A stretch of DNA of 64,000 nt, from contig VZTG01006027.1 of the NCBI GenBank assembly GCA_013397845.1, positions 1,574,746-1,638,745 on the forward strand, given 5' to 3'. Positions within the stretch are counted from its first letter, which is position 1; every line of letters starts with the position of its first letter. Source of the stretch: Melanocharis versteri. Its lineage: Eukaryota; Chordata; Aves; Passeriformes; Melanocharitidae. A program made the translations under genes and the position numbers. Below are positions 51,301 to 64,000 of this stretch, one piece after another. Below the pieces are notes generated by a model, which was not told the DNA's origin, ran no database searches, and worked only from the letters and a program-made list of their open reading frames with translations.

Positions 51301-54300
51301 TGCCAGCACGTCCTGACAGTTCTGCTTTGGTTGTCAGGGAGCTCTCACAGGCAACTTCCTCTGTTCCCACGCTGATGTGAGGCACCTTCTTCCCAGAGCA
51401 TTGCCCTCAGTGTTCTTCCTCTGGTGGCTGTCGGGAGAAAATGTGCCTGCCTGTAACTTGTTGAGAGGATTGGTCTGTAGAGAAGGTTTGGACAAGAAGT
51501 CACTCATCCTGAACATCTTGCCCCTATGCTCTTTGTCACTAAAAACCCACTGGCAGCTGCTTATCTGCTGGTGCTGCTTCATTTGATTAATGCAAGATGT
51601 CATCGGAGGGGCTGTCTCAAGATTGTGTGATGAAGTGATGTTTCTAAAAGTCTGAGGAAAGTGGAGTTATTTGAATAGAAACTCTATAAATCTTCTTGAG
51701 TTGCATTGAACTTACTGATTGGTGCATCTCAAGCTTGCATTGCTCTTCATAATATACCTAGTGTTCCAAAAAGTGAAGATAAAAAAAAATCTGTGCAAGT
51801 TTAAGCAGCCTTCAGAGTCTGAACTGCTCACTGTCAAATTTGCATCGGGTCCTATCAATTTTCCTGCTCAGTGGTGCCATGAGAACGGCCACACCAAGAA
51901 GGGAGTTATTACTCACCTGAAAATCTCTTCTAAAAGTTGATTTGTAACTGGAAAAGTTGCTCTTAAGGAGGGGGAGAGAAGGAGAGAGAAATACCAAATG
52001 CTGTCAGCTGGTTGCAAACAGAAGGCTTTATTTACTTTAGATAAGCCCCTTTTCTGTCTATTGCATAATTTCTGTCATAATCTTGTTTGCTTATTTAAAA
52101 AAAAAATGAAAAATTAACATTAAAATGAGGTGGCTTTAGTGAGTAGTTTTCTCCCAGGGATGATATTCTAGATTACTTCAAAGATGTGTCCTCAATATTG
52201 AGTTTTGGGTCTGTATAGTAAACTTTATTGATTGTTTGAAATGGATTGGTTGGGTGCTGTTCTCTGGGTAAAGCACGTCAGCTTTATACAAATTCTAATG
52301 CTCTTGGCTAGGACTGAATGGAAGTTACTCGAGTGAGAATTTCCCAATGTCACTCGAGGCTGAAAATTGGCATTGTGCAATATGCCCGGTTACAATGAAG
52401 CAGCTTTACTGGAATACAACAAAAAGATTGTGTTCTTAGTTTAAAAAAAAAATAGGCAGATTTGATTGTTTTACATAGGTGATTCAGAAGCTCAAACTTC
52501 CTTTTTTACAAAAAGCTATTAAAGTATCCTTTTGAAATCATTGCAATGAGTAATTCTTACACTGCATTCACTGTTATCCCAATGAGCACGCACCAACTAA
52601 ACCCACATATTTAAAATTCCTGCATCGGTGCTATTTCTGCAGTAATGAGGATCTGGACTTCCTGGATTGGACAGACTTCATCTGTACAAAAGATAAATGG
52701 CAACCAAAGAAGAAGCTGGAAAGAAATTTTAATAAGACACAGTAAGAAATATTAAGAGATCACTGGAAAAGGATCTTGCTTGTTTTGTAATCAAAACCAT
52801 GTAGGAGTTAGTAGGAAGAAACAAATCAGGTACCCAGGACAATGCAGCAGTTGGGATGGAGTGTTTTAGTTCAAGACAACATTTGAAAGAAATGGGAATT
52901 CTTCAGGGAAGGTAAATCCAGTAAGTATGTACTATTATTTCTCCTACTCACTTGAGGGTGAAGAGAGAGAATTCAATATCCAGTACTGGTACTTAGCTCA
53001 CGAAACTTGGCAGGGTTGGCAGACGTACAGGATCTGGGTTTGGGCCCCTGATAATGGTCTCTGACTCTTGTTTTGCTGACTTCTACCATTTTTGCATTTC
53101 CATAGTTCTTATCAGCTGTCAATGCTGCATTCTGGTTTTAATGTTTATATTTGAGCATCAGTTGGCATGTGGAATCCTCTGATTTACTCAGGTCAGAATG
53201 CTCTGGTTGTGTCTTTATAGATTATGTGCCTGTAAATTTCTTATAATCTTTAAAGAAGCCATAAATAACTCATTTTATTTTGAAATATACATATCTGATT
53301 TGCAGGTGTTTGGGAGCAGTAGTAAAATATGTCATATGTGAGAAACCTCTCCAGGTTCTGGGGTTTTTAAATTTTTTTTGGTGTAGTGAAGAACTGTGTG
53401 TCGTTTTGGCTTCAGTGATTTGCTGTCAGGTCCTTCGCTTTTTTTTGATTATATTAATTTATTTATGTATTTCCTGATTTGATTTTGTCTTCACTGATGC
53501 TGATGGATCCCTGTGTTTTCCTGCATCCAGCTCCAATTACTGAGCAAGCACAAATGATAGCAGGATTCCTTGCTGTCAACAGGCTTTCTTCTAGCAAGCC
53601 GACCTTCTCTGGAGCAAATATCTCTTCTTTGCTAGATGATAAATAGTTTTGCAAGAGCTCATCTGCTACTTCATGACCAGCCACTTCTGCTACTGCTGAA
53701 ACCTGAAAACTAACCTCTGTTCACATGACCATCACACAGTGTTTTCGTTAATTAAATGCCACTATGAAGTTAAGTCCTGCAACTGGTGATCCGTGAGAAA
53801 TGGTGTGTTCAGAGGAATGTTACTTTGTTAGCCTGATGGTTTGGTATTTGCCTCACTGAGAGGCTGGCTTCATTCTTGTTCTCCCTGTCCAGTTCGAGTC
53901 ACTCTGCTTTGGGCTGGCAAAAAAAAGTACTGCGGTAAATAAGCTCTGAACAATTGTCTGAAAAGTGCTTTTCTCTCAACTGGACTGCAGGAGAAATTCT
54001 TCTGACAGTTCTGTTAGGGGTGGGAAAGTTGAGAGAGTAAAGCATGTATTCGTTTCCAAACACATATGGTGGGTATGCCTGAGGCTGGAGCCATGAATCC
54101 TGTTTGTGGCAGCAGAAGGGGCATCACCCTTGGACTAGCCTGGGAGCAGCAAGGCTGCCCCTGTGCTGGGAGCTTTGCAGCTCAGCTGCTCATCTCCACT
54201 TCTCTGTGTGCTACAAGTTTCCTTAGCCAGGAGACCTGCAGAAATGCTTGTCTTCCTCTTTGCTTCTGAGACTTCTCGTAAATGAATAGGACCCACTTCT

Positions 54301-57300
54301 GTTAAATTCTTTAACTTTTAAACATGTTTTTATTCCCCCTCGCCTCTTGTCTTCCTTCCCCAGAGGTAGCCCAAGTGTTTTAGAAACAACATAGTCAACT
54401 GGAGCTCATTGAATAATTCAGCTGTTGCCTGAAGTGATAGGAAAAAGAGGACGACCCATTTAATAAATCAACCAGAGCTAAAAGCTCTGTGGTTTGTAAA
54501 AATGTTCATCTGCCCTCCCTTTGAACTACCTGAATTTCTCTTCTGAAGCATGGGGGTTTTTTTCCCCTCTCAGTTGGACGTTCCCTGCTCTGGAAGGGAG
54601 CCTGATCTACCTGCAGGTTATCCTTGCGAGTTGATTCTGTTAAGCAGCTCTTTTTCAGAGTGTACTGGGGGTGTTGCTTCAGTAGCATGAGACACTGTGA
54701 ACCATTCTGTCCATCTACACAGTGTTCCTGGATAGCTTCCTCTCTCATGGTTGCTTCCCCAGTATTCCTGCTGAGGGCTTCTGAAATATTCTGTCAAAGT
54801 CACTGCTGCAGCAGGAGCTCCCCAAGAACTCCTGGTGTCACCTCTGGGGTTTCTTGACCATTTTTAACCCAAGAAATGAAGGCATTTTGGGGGCCACTGA
54901 AGTATGCTTTCTGAAGCAATGAAAAGTGACCTAGCCTTTTCATATGTGCTTTTGTTTTTCTTTAAATAAATAATTCTAAAAGTGATCTTTATTTCTTATT
55001 TGTGCATTGCGCCTGTTATCTAAAATGGGTCTAAATGCAAGATACCATCTTTAAGGGACATCAGTTAGAAGTACAACTGTCTAGGGAAGTTCATAAACCT
55101 TTTGCGAAAGACATTCTTCTGTCTGTAGTCTGCGTCAGACTTTTGTTTAATCCCTTTGGGCAGGCGCTTGCCAGTACATCAGCGTGTTACTGTATAAATT
55201 GCTTTTTCATTGTTGCTGTAATTGTAAAATAATCCCTCTATTATACCCACCCAATGATCACTGCATTATCTTTTTGCTGAGCTGCAACATTTCTTGGTGC
55301 CTGGTGGTGTCCTGCCTGTTGAAATGAGAGATGTTTATTAAATTGGCTTTTCAGTTGTGGTTCAGTTGAGGAACTGGCAGAGTGATCAGTAAGAGAGACA
55401 TGCTACATGCCTTGAAACATCATCGACTCCCTTGTAGTTCATTGCTTCTTTTGTTTTGTTTTAGTGGTCCTTCCTTCAGTCTCCCTATCTGGGCTCATGG
55501 AAATGATATCAGGCTACTGAGCTTTGTGTTCCAGGGGCTGCTGGGGATGAGTTTGTGAACACTGCTGAGCATAAATAAATGATCGTAGATTTGAAATCAG
55601 GGTCCGGGGAGAAATGGTCCGTTTGCTTCTGTTGCCTGTTTTGACCGGAAAGCTAAATTAGCAGCTAAAATGTGTGCTGTGGTGTGTTAAATAGCACTGA
55701 ATGGGAGGCTACAGAGATAATCCTGGGGAGAGGCCACTGAGGTTGGTAGTGAGCCCGGACAGGCTTTGCTGTTCTCGATGCTGAGGTGGTGGCTTTTTCA
55801 GTGAAATTTTGTACTCTTTGAAGCATCCCAAACCTCTTCCTTAATCAAGAGGTATATTGCAAGGTAACACTGTGCTTGATCATTTTGAAGAGCTTTTGGC
55901 TGGTTTTGTTTTCTGCTGTGTTTCTTATTTTGTAAAAGGTTGGATTGCTTTCTCTGTAGCTGTAAGGCATTGCAACAAGAGGCTTCTTCCCCAGCCCTTC
56001 TCACAAGTGTATTCAAAAGTAAATTTAAAAAAATCCCACTGGATGCTTTAGTTATTTACTCTTGAAACACAATCAAATTCAGATGACTAACTCCAGACAT
56101 AAGCTAGGGAGACTGAATAGTGTGTCTGGATTTTCTTGCACTCTTGTCTTCTGTCCAAGCTGGGATCTGCTTGCGTACCTTGGTTGGTGTGCTGTCACCA
56201 GCCTGAGGTTCAAAAATTCCCCAGGTTCAGGAGAGAAGTTGACCTAAGTTTGAAGAGTTAAAAAAACACAAAGAAATTGAGCCATCTCATGTCTCTTAAT
56301 ATATTTTTGCACTTCAGCCTTGAGAGAACTCTTAAGGTTTTGTTTTTGAAGCCCTTCTGTAGCCTCACCAGAGTTACAAGTAATCCAACCAAGTACTGAG
56401 CTTCCCTGAGAGGTGCAGATAGCTTCTCAGTGGCAGGTGGTGGCACGGTCCCTTGCCACATAAAGCCAGCGTTGCAGAAGTCGTGGTGACAAAGTCGGCA
56501 ACATCCTGGCTGTGTGATGGGGAAGGATTTGGGAAAGGATGAATTATGTAACAGAAAGCTAGAGATCATATATCCATGCTTGACAGGCTCTTCTTACCCT
56601 AAACCACCCTCACCTTTCCCTGTAAATTAATATCTCACCCTCAGAGAAAATACTGGGATTTTGTTCCAGGAGGAAGTACTAAATAAGGCAGAGTCAAGCT
56701 GATACAGCAAGGATGTAAAATACTGGGGCTTCCTTCAGGCAGTAGTTCTGAAATGGAGCTTCTCCTGTAAAGGAAGCTTTCACTGGCCATGTGGAACGGT
56801 AGGAGCAAAGGGCCAGTGACTAGTCTTGAAGTGCTCAATCTCTCGTATCTACCACCACGAGTGGTTTTGTAGTCCATTTCTTCTTCAGGAAGTTGTTTTG
56901 GAATAATTATGGCTAATTTGGAGACATTTGAGTGTCTTTTACAAAGAGAGATCAGATATTTTTTGTTTTGGTATGATTAGAAGCTAAGCCTGCCAGTTTT
57001 CACAGATCAGCTTTAATTTTATTTTCCCCACTTGCCATACCAACAGCAAGATATGTTATCAAACGTATGACCAGGCCAAGTCAATAAATTCTAAATGCAT
57101 CCTAAATTATTTTTTGTCTGCCTTGCACATTTTTATGAGGTTGTTGAAAGGCTCACTTGATGCGTGTTCAGATGAGCAGGGGAAATTAGATTGTTTTCCC
57201 CTTTCTTTCCTCTTCCCTCCCCATGACAGAGTGATGCACATTGGCTTGAAATTACAAAATGTCTTTTAAAGATCTCTGAAGTAGACAGCAGAATTGGTCT

Positions 57301-60300
57301 CAATGGTCTTTTTTCAAAAGGCTATCTGGAAATGCTTTTTTTTTTTCCTATTCAGAAACTGAAAAGCTGGTGGGTTTTTTTTGTCCCCCCATAAAATATC
57401 ACTCTACTACTGAAAGACTGTCCTTGCCTAATGGAAAATCCTTTATGTTAAGATAGGACAAAACATCCAAGGTATATGATTTTCCTCCTGTATCATTGTG
57501 ATGCAGCCATGTTATTTTTGCATTACCATATTGAGGAATCCAGCACATCAGGAGGTGATGATGTTTTCTAGTGAGTGGTTTGCTGTTGGCTGCAGCTCAA
57601 GCCTTGTGTCCTCTCACACTGCTGGGTGCAGCCACACATCTGCTTGGGCTGCTCCTGTGGAAACTGGTTCCAAAACACTTTGCTCCATCTTTCATCGCCT
57701 CCATAGATCATGGTTGCACTATTCACACTTCCCTGTGCATAGGAGATGAAATTTGTTTCCATAAGGTCTATTTGGTTGTTATTATAAGCAAAATGATAAG
57801 GTTGTGTTCTTTCCAGATGCACATCTGTTTACACTGGTGGGCGGAATACCAGGCATCAGGAGAACTTGACGGCATTTGAAAATGTTGCCCAATAAACTAG
57901 GAAAAAAGCTTTAAAGTAATTAAGCCAGTGAAACTAGGGCTACCCAGTGATTTATTTCATCTACATCAAATCAGCTTTAAAACAAAGAAGTTTTATGAGT
58001 ATCATTCAACCATTACATAATAACTTACTTGTGAAGCCACTCTTTTGACCAGGAAAATGGCTCGTTGCTGTAGACAGCTGGTCCTGGCCTGTTAGTCTGT
58101 CAGAATGACTGCTGTTCTTGTGCTTGGCTGTTCGACAACCCAGGGAAATATTTGGGCAGGTTTCTGTAGGTAACCCCTGGCATCCTTCAAGCGCAAAAAC
58201 ATTTTGTTTCAAAGTTGAGGATATATCTTCATGCTAAGGTAGTGGAGCGATTTGGATGGCTCAGCTGGAGAGCAGTTGCTGTGTGTTTGTGGGAGAAGGA
58301 TGTGGCATTTTGAAGAGAGAAGGATGATGCTGCTGGAAGGCCAGCAGCTCTTTGGCTGCCTGCCCTGGAGCCTGCCAGCAGATCCTGTGGCACCAGCCAG
58401 CCTCACCAGCACAGCAGATGGACAGTCCAGCGCCGTGGTGAGCTGTGCAGTAACGAAGAGTGATGGCCTATACTGAACCTCATCTATTGATTAATTAACA
58501 TGGAAATCAGCAGCAAGGGTGCTAACAAGAAAAAACAGTTTTCCCGGAAGAATCTCTATAAAGTGAGTGAGCTGGTGAGCCACAGAAAGGACTGAAGAGG
58601 CTTTGTAAGAGAAGCGTGTAAGCGTGTGTACAACAGACAGTCAAAATTGGTTGGAAGACTAGAAAATTTACAGAGTGGTGCTTTGTTTTCCAGCTCGCGT
58701 TCATGTGACTGGGACACTTCTTCAGGATTTGTACTTGTTACAGCTGCCATGCTTTTCTTACTGTCCATGTAAAGAAATAGCAGGGTTTGAGATTTGACCT
58801 ATGAGTGTGTGTAGAGCTGGATTCATTTTGGAGACTAGAGAACTTTTTTACTCTTCTGAGAAAAAGGTTTTTAAAAAGCACATGGATGATCTGCAAGAGC
58901 AGAAAATGCTTGAAAAGTTCATGTTGATGTTAAGATTGAACCAAGGGACTTAAATCCACTGGCAAAGGCTTTTCTCACCATGTAGGAATAAGAAATACGT
59001 TTCTGAAATACTTAATCTACCTTTGTAGATAGGGAGTTTTCATTTGCTTGCCAACTAAAAGGTAAGAATTTCTCTAAGCTGGGTTGTTGTCTCCTTTGTA
59101 GTTTGCTTTTTGCCTTGCTTTGTTATTAGCCTGTATTAAAAAGTCCAAGAGATGATTGTGTTGATACTTCCCAGGAGGGAAGAAGCTGCTATTAATATAG
59201 CAACTTCAGCAAAAATTTAGATTAGGCTTCGTGGAATTGAAACTGAGGCTCTACAAATAACCTGAACACTTAGAGCTTGTAAAGCTTCTTGTAAAGAAGA
59301 TAAACATGTGTCTCTGCCTCTGTTGATGGATGCCATTGGGGCAGTTCCTGTACATCCCTGTTTCTCAGGCTATCTGTTAGGCTGTTGAAGGAGTCCAGAA
59401 TCCCACTTTGTCATCCTGTTCGCTATACATCTCTTAAAATGAGCAATCCCTAGGACACAGTGCAAAATATGCTAAGAATAGCAGTGATGGACAGCAAGTT
59501 GCAGGACTAATAAGTGAGATGGTTTATTTTGGCCCAGTGCCTTTGATTGAAAGGGGCTGGTAATAAAAACTCTGTGGCAGAGCTCCTGTGAATTGTATTT
59601 AACGGTTGGAGAAGGTTGTTGTGAAAGGTGAGGAAGAAATGGCTCCTGCTCGTGGTTGAAGAACTGGCTTTTCACAGTTACTAAATGGGGGTCTGAGTGC
59701 CTCAGGCACATTCTGAAGGAGATGCATGTTAGGCATCAGGTGCTAAGGTAGGGTGGGCAGTGGAGAACCAGAGAGAGAAAATGCTGTTGAAAATACTGAA
59801 GGAGATTAGAACCACTGCAGAAATACTAGCTGATGGTTGAGAATTTAAGAAAATTGACTGGAATCCTGAGTGCTTAGGGAAAGTTTAGCAAACACATAGG
59901 AACTTCAGCTGAATTGCAGGAAAACAGTGTGAGGGGAAGAGGACAAGGTGCCGCCTCCAGGGCCCTGGCCAGGCACATCGTGCCAGTGAACTGCAGGGGA
60001 CTGTCGAGTTTTTTGCTTTGGTCATTTCACTGTTGGATGTTGGGATAGTCTCATTGCCATGAGAGGGAATTGCAGTCACAGTTCATGGGAGTTCTGCAGT
60101 TTAAAGTCCTGAGGAGTTAATCCTTCATGTTTGAGTTCAACAACATTTTGAATTTTAGCAGGAGCCTAAAGTGATATGCTACATCTGTGTAGGGCATTGC
60201 TGAAATTCCTGATAAATGAGTTCCAGAGGCAGCCTTCCATTTGTGGGACATTTCACAAAATCTGCCACACAGAAAGAGTAAACTTTTTCAGCTTGGCTCT

Positions 60301-63300
60301 TCAGTGGCCTGAAAAGTTAAAGAACCAGAGTCTTCTCTTTGGATGGTGGAAGAGGCAGGAGTCTGTTTGTCAGACATTGGTGCTCTTCAGACTTACTGCT
60401 GTTGCTGACCACCAATGTGCCACGTAAACTCAGGATAACTGGAGGCACTGAAGCACTGGGGAATAATCTCTTGACAGTCTGTGCCTCGGTTTCCTCTTCT
60501 ATGAAATACTTAGCCTTTAAAATGAATGCTGGTTTTGAATTTCCCATGATGTTGAGAAGGTAGTGATTGTGAAATGTAAAATATTGTTGGAACGTGGTTG
60601 AATTATTTCAATTTATATAATACGAATGAAAACAGGGCCTTTATTTGCTTGGGACATCTCCTGCAGTATTGGAGAGCTGTGCTGTCCCTGCTTTTGTAGC
60701 AAGGTCACTTCTGTCAATACCATCCAGATGTGTATCCTCAGGGTTTGGCTAAACGTGGTTTGCACCGCGTGGTGTTAATAGCTCTTACGCCGTCTCCCAG
60801 CAGGGTCCCACCCTTGTGCTTTCACCTCTGTGTTTATCCACTGTTGCTGCATTCACACTGCTTTTTCTTCCTCTGTTCATTTGTCTTGTTTCAACAATTT
60901 TGGGAGTATAAATCTTGCCTCCTCTCCTTGTATGGGAGAGAAAAATTTAGTTCAGAAAAAACAAAAAAGGGACTAAGAAGCCCCTTACAGAAGGGCAGTG
61001 AATAGGAGCAGACCTGAACATTTTTATCTCTGGGACTCTTTCTAGCAGCAGAGAAGCAGTGTAAATTTTTGAATAGGTAAAGCAGTGCAGGGTTAACTGT
61101 TCTAGAAGTCATCTTATATTAAGATACTTGTGGTATTCGAAATGGATTGATCTAAATGGAGAGGAGCAGGGGCTCGGGGCTCCTTTCTTGTTCAGTGCAC
61201 GGTGTCGCAGGAATGGCAGTACCTGGGTAGGTGCACTCAGGTACTGCAGGAGAGGAGGGCCTGCTCTTAGGTGGTCATCTCTGCTCTTGCTTCTGTTGAC
61301 AAGTATCAGGTGATTTTTAGTTAAGCTCAGGAAAAGGTTATGAAAGGTTTTTCCTCTTTGCTGGTGGGTGGAGAAGGGATGCTGTGGATGTGCAATGTGG
61401 AGGATAAAACCAAGCATGTCCTCTTCAAAATGTGGAACGTGATACTGCTGTTGCTCAAGGCATCAGTACTGAAGTCAGTGTAGGAGATAACTGCTTTGAG
61501 CCAGCATGGCCACATTCCAATCAAAACTTCATTTTTTGCCTGATTGTGTTGGCCTGAGCAAGTCAAATGTTACCCAGTTTTCTGACCCAGTTCTGTTTTG
61601 TGCCTCCAGGACAAGGTCTCTTGTATGCTTCTGTCTTTTCAGTGTGTTGTGAGAGTTCCAGAACCATTTCAGAGGTGAGGGAGAGTAGTATAGCAGTCAA
61701 GAAAAAGGATAATAAAAGCTTCCAGTTGGCTTTTTTTTTCCCCTCTGGCTTTTGTTTTCTTCTGATGTGTTTTTCCTAGCAGAAACAATGTGTTCCTTCA
61801 TTTGAACTGTTGCACTGCCATGGATTTAGCAGAGCTGTGCCTGAGACATGTCGGTATAGGTGATAGCTCAGTGAGGTTTCCTCATCAAAGGTGTCCTGCA
61901 TCACCAAGTGTTCTGCTCAGGCTGGGCTTTCCTTTTTAGGGTAGCTGCTGCTGTGTTGACCTGAGTTAGATTGCTTGAGCTTCCTAAAAGATCCTTAAAA
62001 TGAGGTGTGAAGAAATAGACTGGAAGTGAATCCCATGAGTTTGTGAAAAAACAGCTCTTGAAAGCTAAGAATGGTTCCTGGGGTACTGGAGTGGGTGACA
62101 AGGGAAGAGCTTGACACTACCCACTGCTGCTGATGCAGCATTCAGAGTGCAGCTGCCCAGCTGCAAAATGGGAAACGAGCACATTTTTCCTCAGTTTTGA
62201 GAGGTGGCTGAGAATCTATGGCTTAACTGTAATGGAGTTGTAATTGAAGGATGCCCCGTGTCATTGTGGTTTATTTATCCTGGTTTATAACATTCAATTG
62301 GGAAGTTTCTCTGCCTTCCAACATTTTGCTTGCCTGATGCTTAATTGTGCATTGGTTGTATGAGACTTGGCTCCTGACTCAGATGATGCCACGTTCATTT
62401 AATAGAGTTGTGCTGGAGATGAATTTTCCTCTCAGTGCTAAATCTGGGACACGAGTCAAGTAGCTTCTGCTGGCCTAAACATAGGCTAAGCCCCTCACTG
62501 CAAGGTCAAAGTTCTGCACAGGATTTTTGAAGTGTGTGAGAGCTACTTCATTTTTTTTCTCTCTTTCTTAATAACACAGCTGCTCTAAATAATGTGCCTA
62601 TGCAGCAGTTGGTAGGAAAAAATGTACAGACCGAGATGGTTGACTTTTGTTTGACGTTTTTAATAGTTGGTGTGCTGTGTAAATTCACCCTGGCTGTCCT
62701 AACAATATTCATGCAGATTTAAGTATTTTTGCTTTCTCACACCCAAATTACTGTAATTTCTCAGAAGAGCCTATTGTTTCATATAAAATTTGCATACCTT
62801 GTACAGTTGCACTTCTGTGGCTATGTTGCAATATACGTTTTTGCCTCCTGTGTAAATCCTAAGATAAACAGCCCTGGTGCCTGCTAAAGTAATGATCTGC
62901 ATCATTTCAGGTGCTCAGTGAACAGTCAAGAGGAAAGCATTTGGCAGTTCCTATACTGTTGCTGCATGGAAAATCAGTTTCACTACTTTCAAATGCTTAA
63001 ATTCATTATCAGCTTAAGAAGCTTTTCTTGCAGAAATGGAGGGATTGGTTAATTACTCTGCTTTAATTGCAGTCACAAATGGTACATACTTGCCCCTTCC
63101 CAGGGCACAAGTGATTCCATGGCTAAAAACTGCAGTGCGAGGGAGGGCAATTAAAAGGAATTATGTCAATAAACAGTTTGTACTGAAGCCTTTGACTCCC
63201 CGCACCCACCCACCCTGACCACTGTTTGGAAATACTTGAGGAAAACACCACTCCCTCAGTAGGAACTCAAGCGTGGCTGTGGCTTTGTTTTGATTTGTTC

Positions 63301-63772
63301 CAGTTGTGTTTTGCCACTTGGAGTGATGTTGTGATGGGCTTGTCCACCAAGGAAAAGGCTCCCAGACATGCTGCCATTTCTGTTTTTCTCTGAGGCTCCA
63401 GCTATTGCACTCCACCTGAAAATTAGCTCACTCCTCAGGAGTGGAAGAGAGCAGTGTTTGAACTGCTAATGCAGCCTCTCAGGCCAGTCCATGTGCTGAC
63501 TTCAATTACCATCTCCAAGAAAAGTGCCCCTGTTTGAGGAACACTTAATCATATGCTAACATCACCAGAAAAAGGTGTAGTTATCTTCTGAGCTATATAA
63601 ATGCCAAACTGAAATGAAGCATAGGAAGGTGAAATGTACTTTTTCTTAAGGGAATCACAAGTGCCAGGCCTTTCTGAAAGGGAGTGGATGCAGGATATAA
63701 TTGAGGTCGTGTGGGAGGTGCAGGTGCAATTCCTTGTGCCCTCTTGAAGGTGTGTTGCCCTTGTTTCCCAAG
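48371..63772 (+). other. ARVCF: ARVCF intron, third part; no gene seen
   Basis: AT-moderate non-coding DNA runs to the end of the window. No exon could be assigned, apart from one speculative 99-nt exon-like segment at 52643-52741 listed separately. If the ARVCF assignment is right, this interval is still upstream of the second conserved coding exon. Confidence 0.55.
52643..52741 (+). other. Exon-like 99-nt segment (speculative)
   Basis: The segment is bounded by TATTTCTGCAG before it and a strong donor, GTAAGAA, after it. It is exactly 99 nt long and open in one frame, coding a polar peptide NEDLDFLDWTDFICTKDKW followed by a lysine-rich stretch. In phase 0, the phase of both ARVCF start exons, it would begin with TAA, so it cannot be an in-frame ARVCF cassette joined directly to either. 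The pyrimidine tract of the acceptor is weak. I recognise no protein family, so chance is a fair alternative. Confidence 0.18.
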
Positions 63773-63834
63773 TGTGCATTTATAGAAATCTTGATTTCTC
63801 TGCTGTGCATTTATAGAAATCTTGATTTTCAGAA
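63773..63834. repeat. Two-copy 31-bp tandem duplication
   Basis: The first 25-26 bases of each unit, starting TGTGCATTTATAGAAATCTT, are identical at 63773 and 63804; the last few bases differ. The high identity points to a recent duplication. Confidence 0.88.
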
Positions 63835-64000
63835 GAACAGTTGTTGCAGCTGTATCCAAAATGATGAATTCAGAGGCAACAGGTAAGGAAAAGGGAAGTG
63901 GATTAATAATGAAGCAATTCACCTGTTCTCTCCTATTTGGATGTTGTCCTTGTTCACGCTGGAAGGTGACCTTTTTTCCTGCAATAAAATTGGAAAATTG

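Noticed and set aside
53829..53905. tRNA-like A-box and B-box pair (TAGCCTGATGG and GTTCGAGTCAC)
   Set aside because: The acceptor stem does not pair and the B box deviates from GTTCRANNC at its end. No cloverleaf could be drawn.
56430..56450. Second CTCF-like site (GGCAGGTGGTGGCA)
   Set aside because: It has at least three mismatches to the core consensus.

Overview
The window looks like nuclear DNA from a bird, or at least a sauropsid. The main reasons are a CR1-type LINE 3' end, an otherwise low visible density of interspersed repeats, and one sharply defined CpG island. It holds one recognisable gene, read on the + strand: the 5' part of ARVCF, a delta-catenin of the p120 family of armadillo-repeat junction proteins. 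No bacterial, viral or CRISPR-like system is visible. Nearly every open reading frame longer than 60 codons behaves like chance.

Layout. Positions 1-19463 are upstream or 5'-intronic DNA. They contain predicted regulatory sites (a CTCF core near 6.53 kb, a MEF2 element near 10.6 kb, an 18-bp double AP-1 palindrome near 16.2 kb), a candidate non-coding exon near 15.0 kb and a decayed C2H2 zinc-finger relic near 18.1-18.4 kb. The first coding exon of ARVCF lies at 19464-19709, with its ATG at 19494. It gives 72 codons encoding the N-terminal coiled coil and ends in phase 0. A 12.7-kb interval follows, then a CpG island at about 32.44-33.03 kb that carries a canonical G-quadruplex motif and one ambiguous base. 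Near the island's 3' end a stop codon is followed directly by a 7-codon open frame (ATG at 32941) ending at a GT donor, again in phase 0. I read this as a second, internal ARVCF promoter whose transcripts would bypass the coiled-coil exon. The remaining 31 kb is intron-like: a minus-strand CR1 fragment at about 48.04-48.37 kb, simple repeats and short tandem duplications. I did not find the next ARVCF coding exon by eye.

How the parts may work together. The upstream promoter, apparently outside the window, would give the full-length protein with the coiled coil. The internal CpG-island promoter would give a protein starting with seven unrelated residues and lacking it. Both start exons end in phase 0, so both could join the same downstream exon. 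Full-length and coiled-coil-less isoforms are well known for the relative p120 catenin (CTNND1). Applying that here is inference and needs transcript data.
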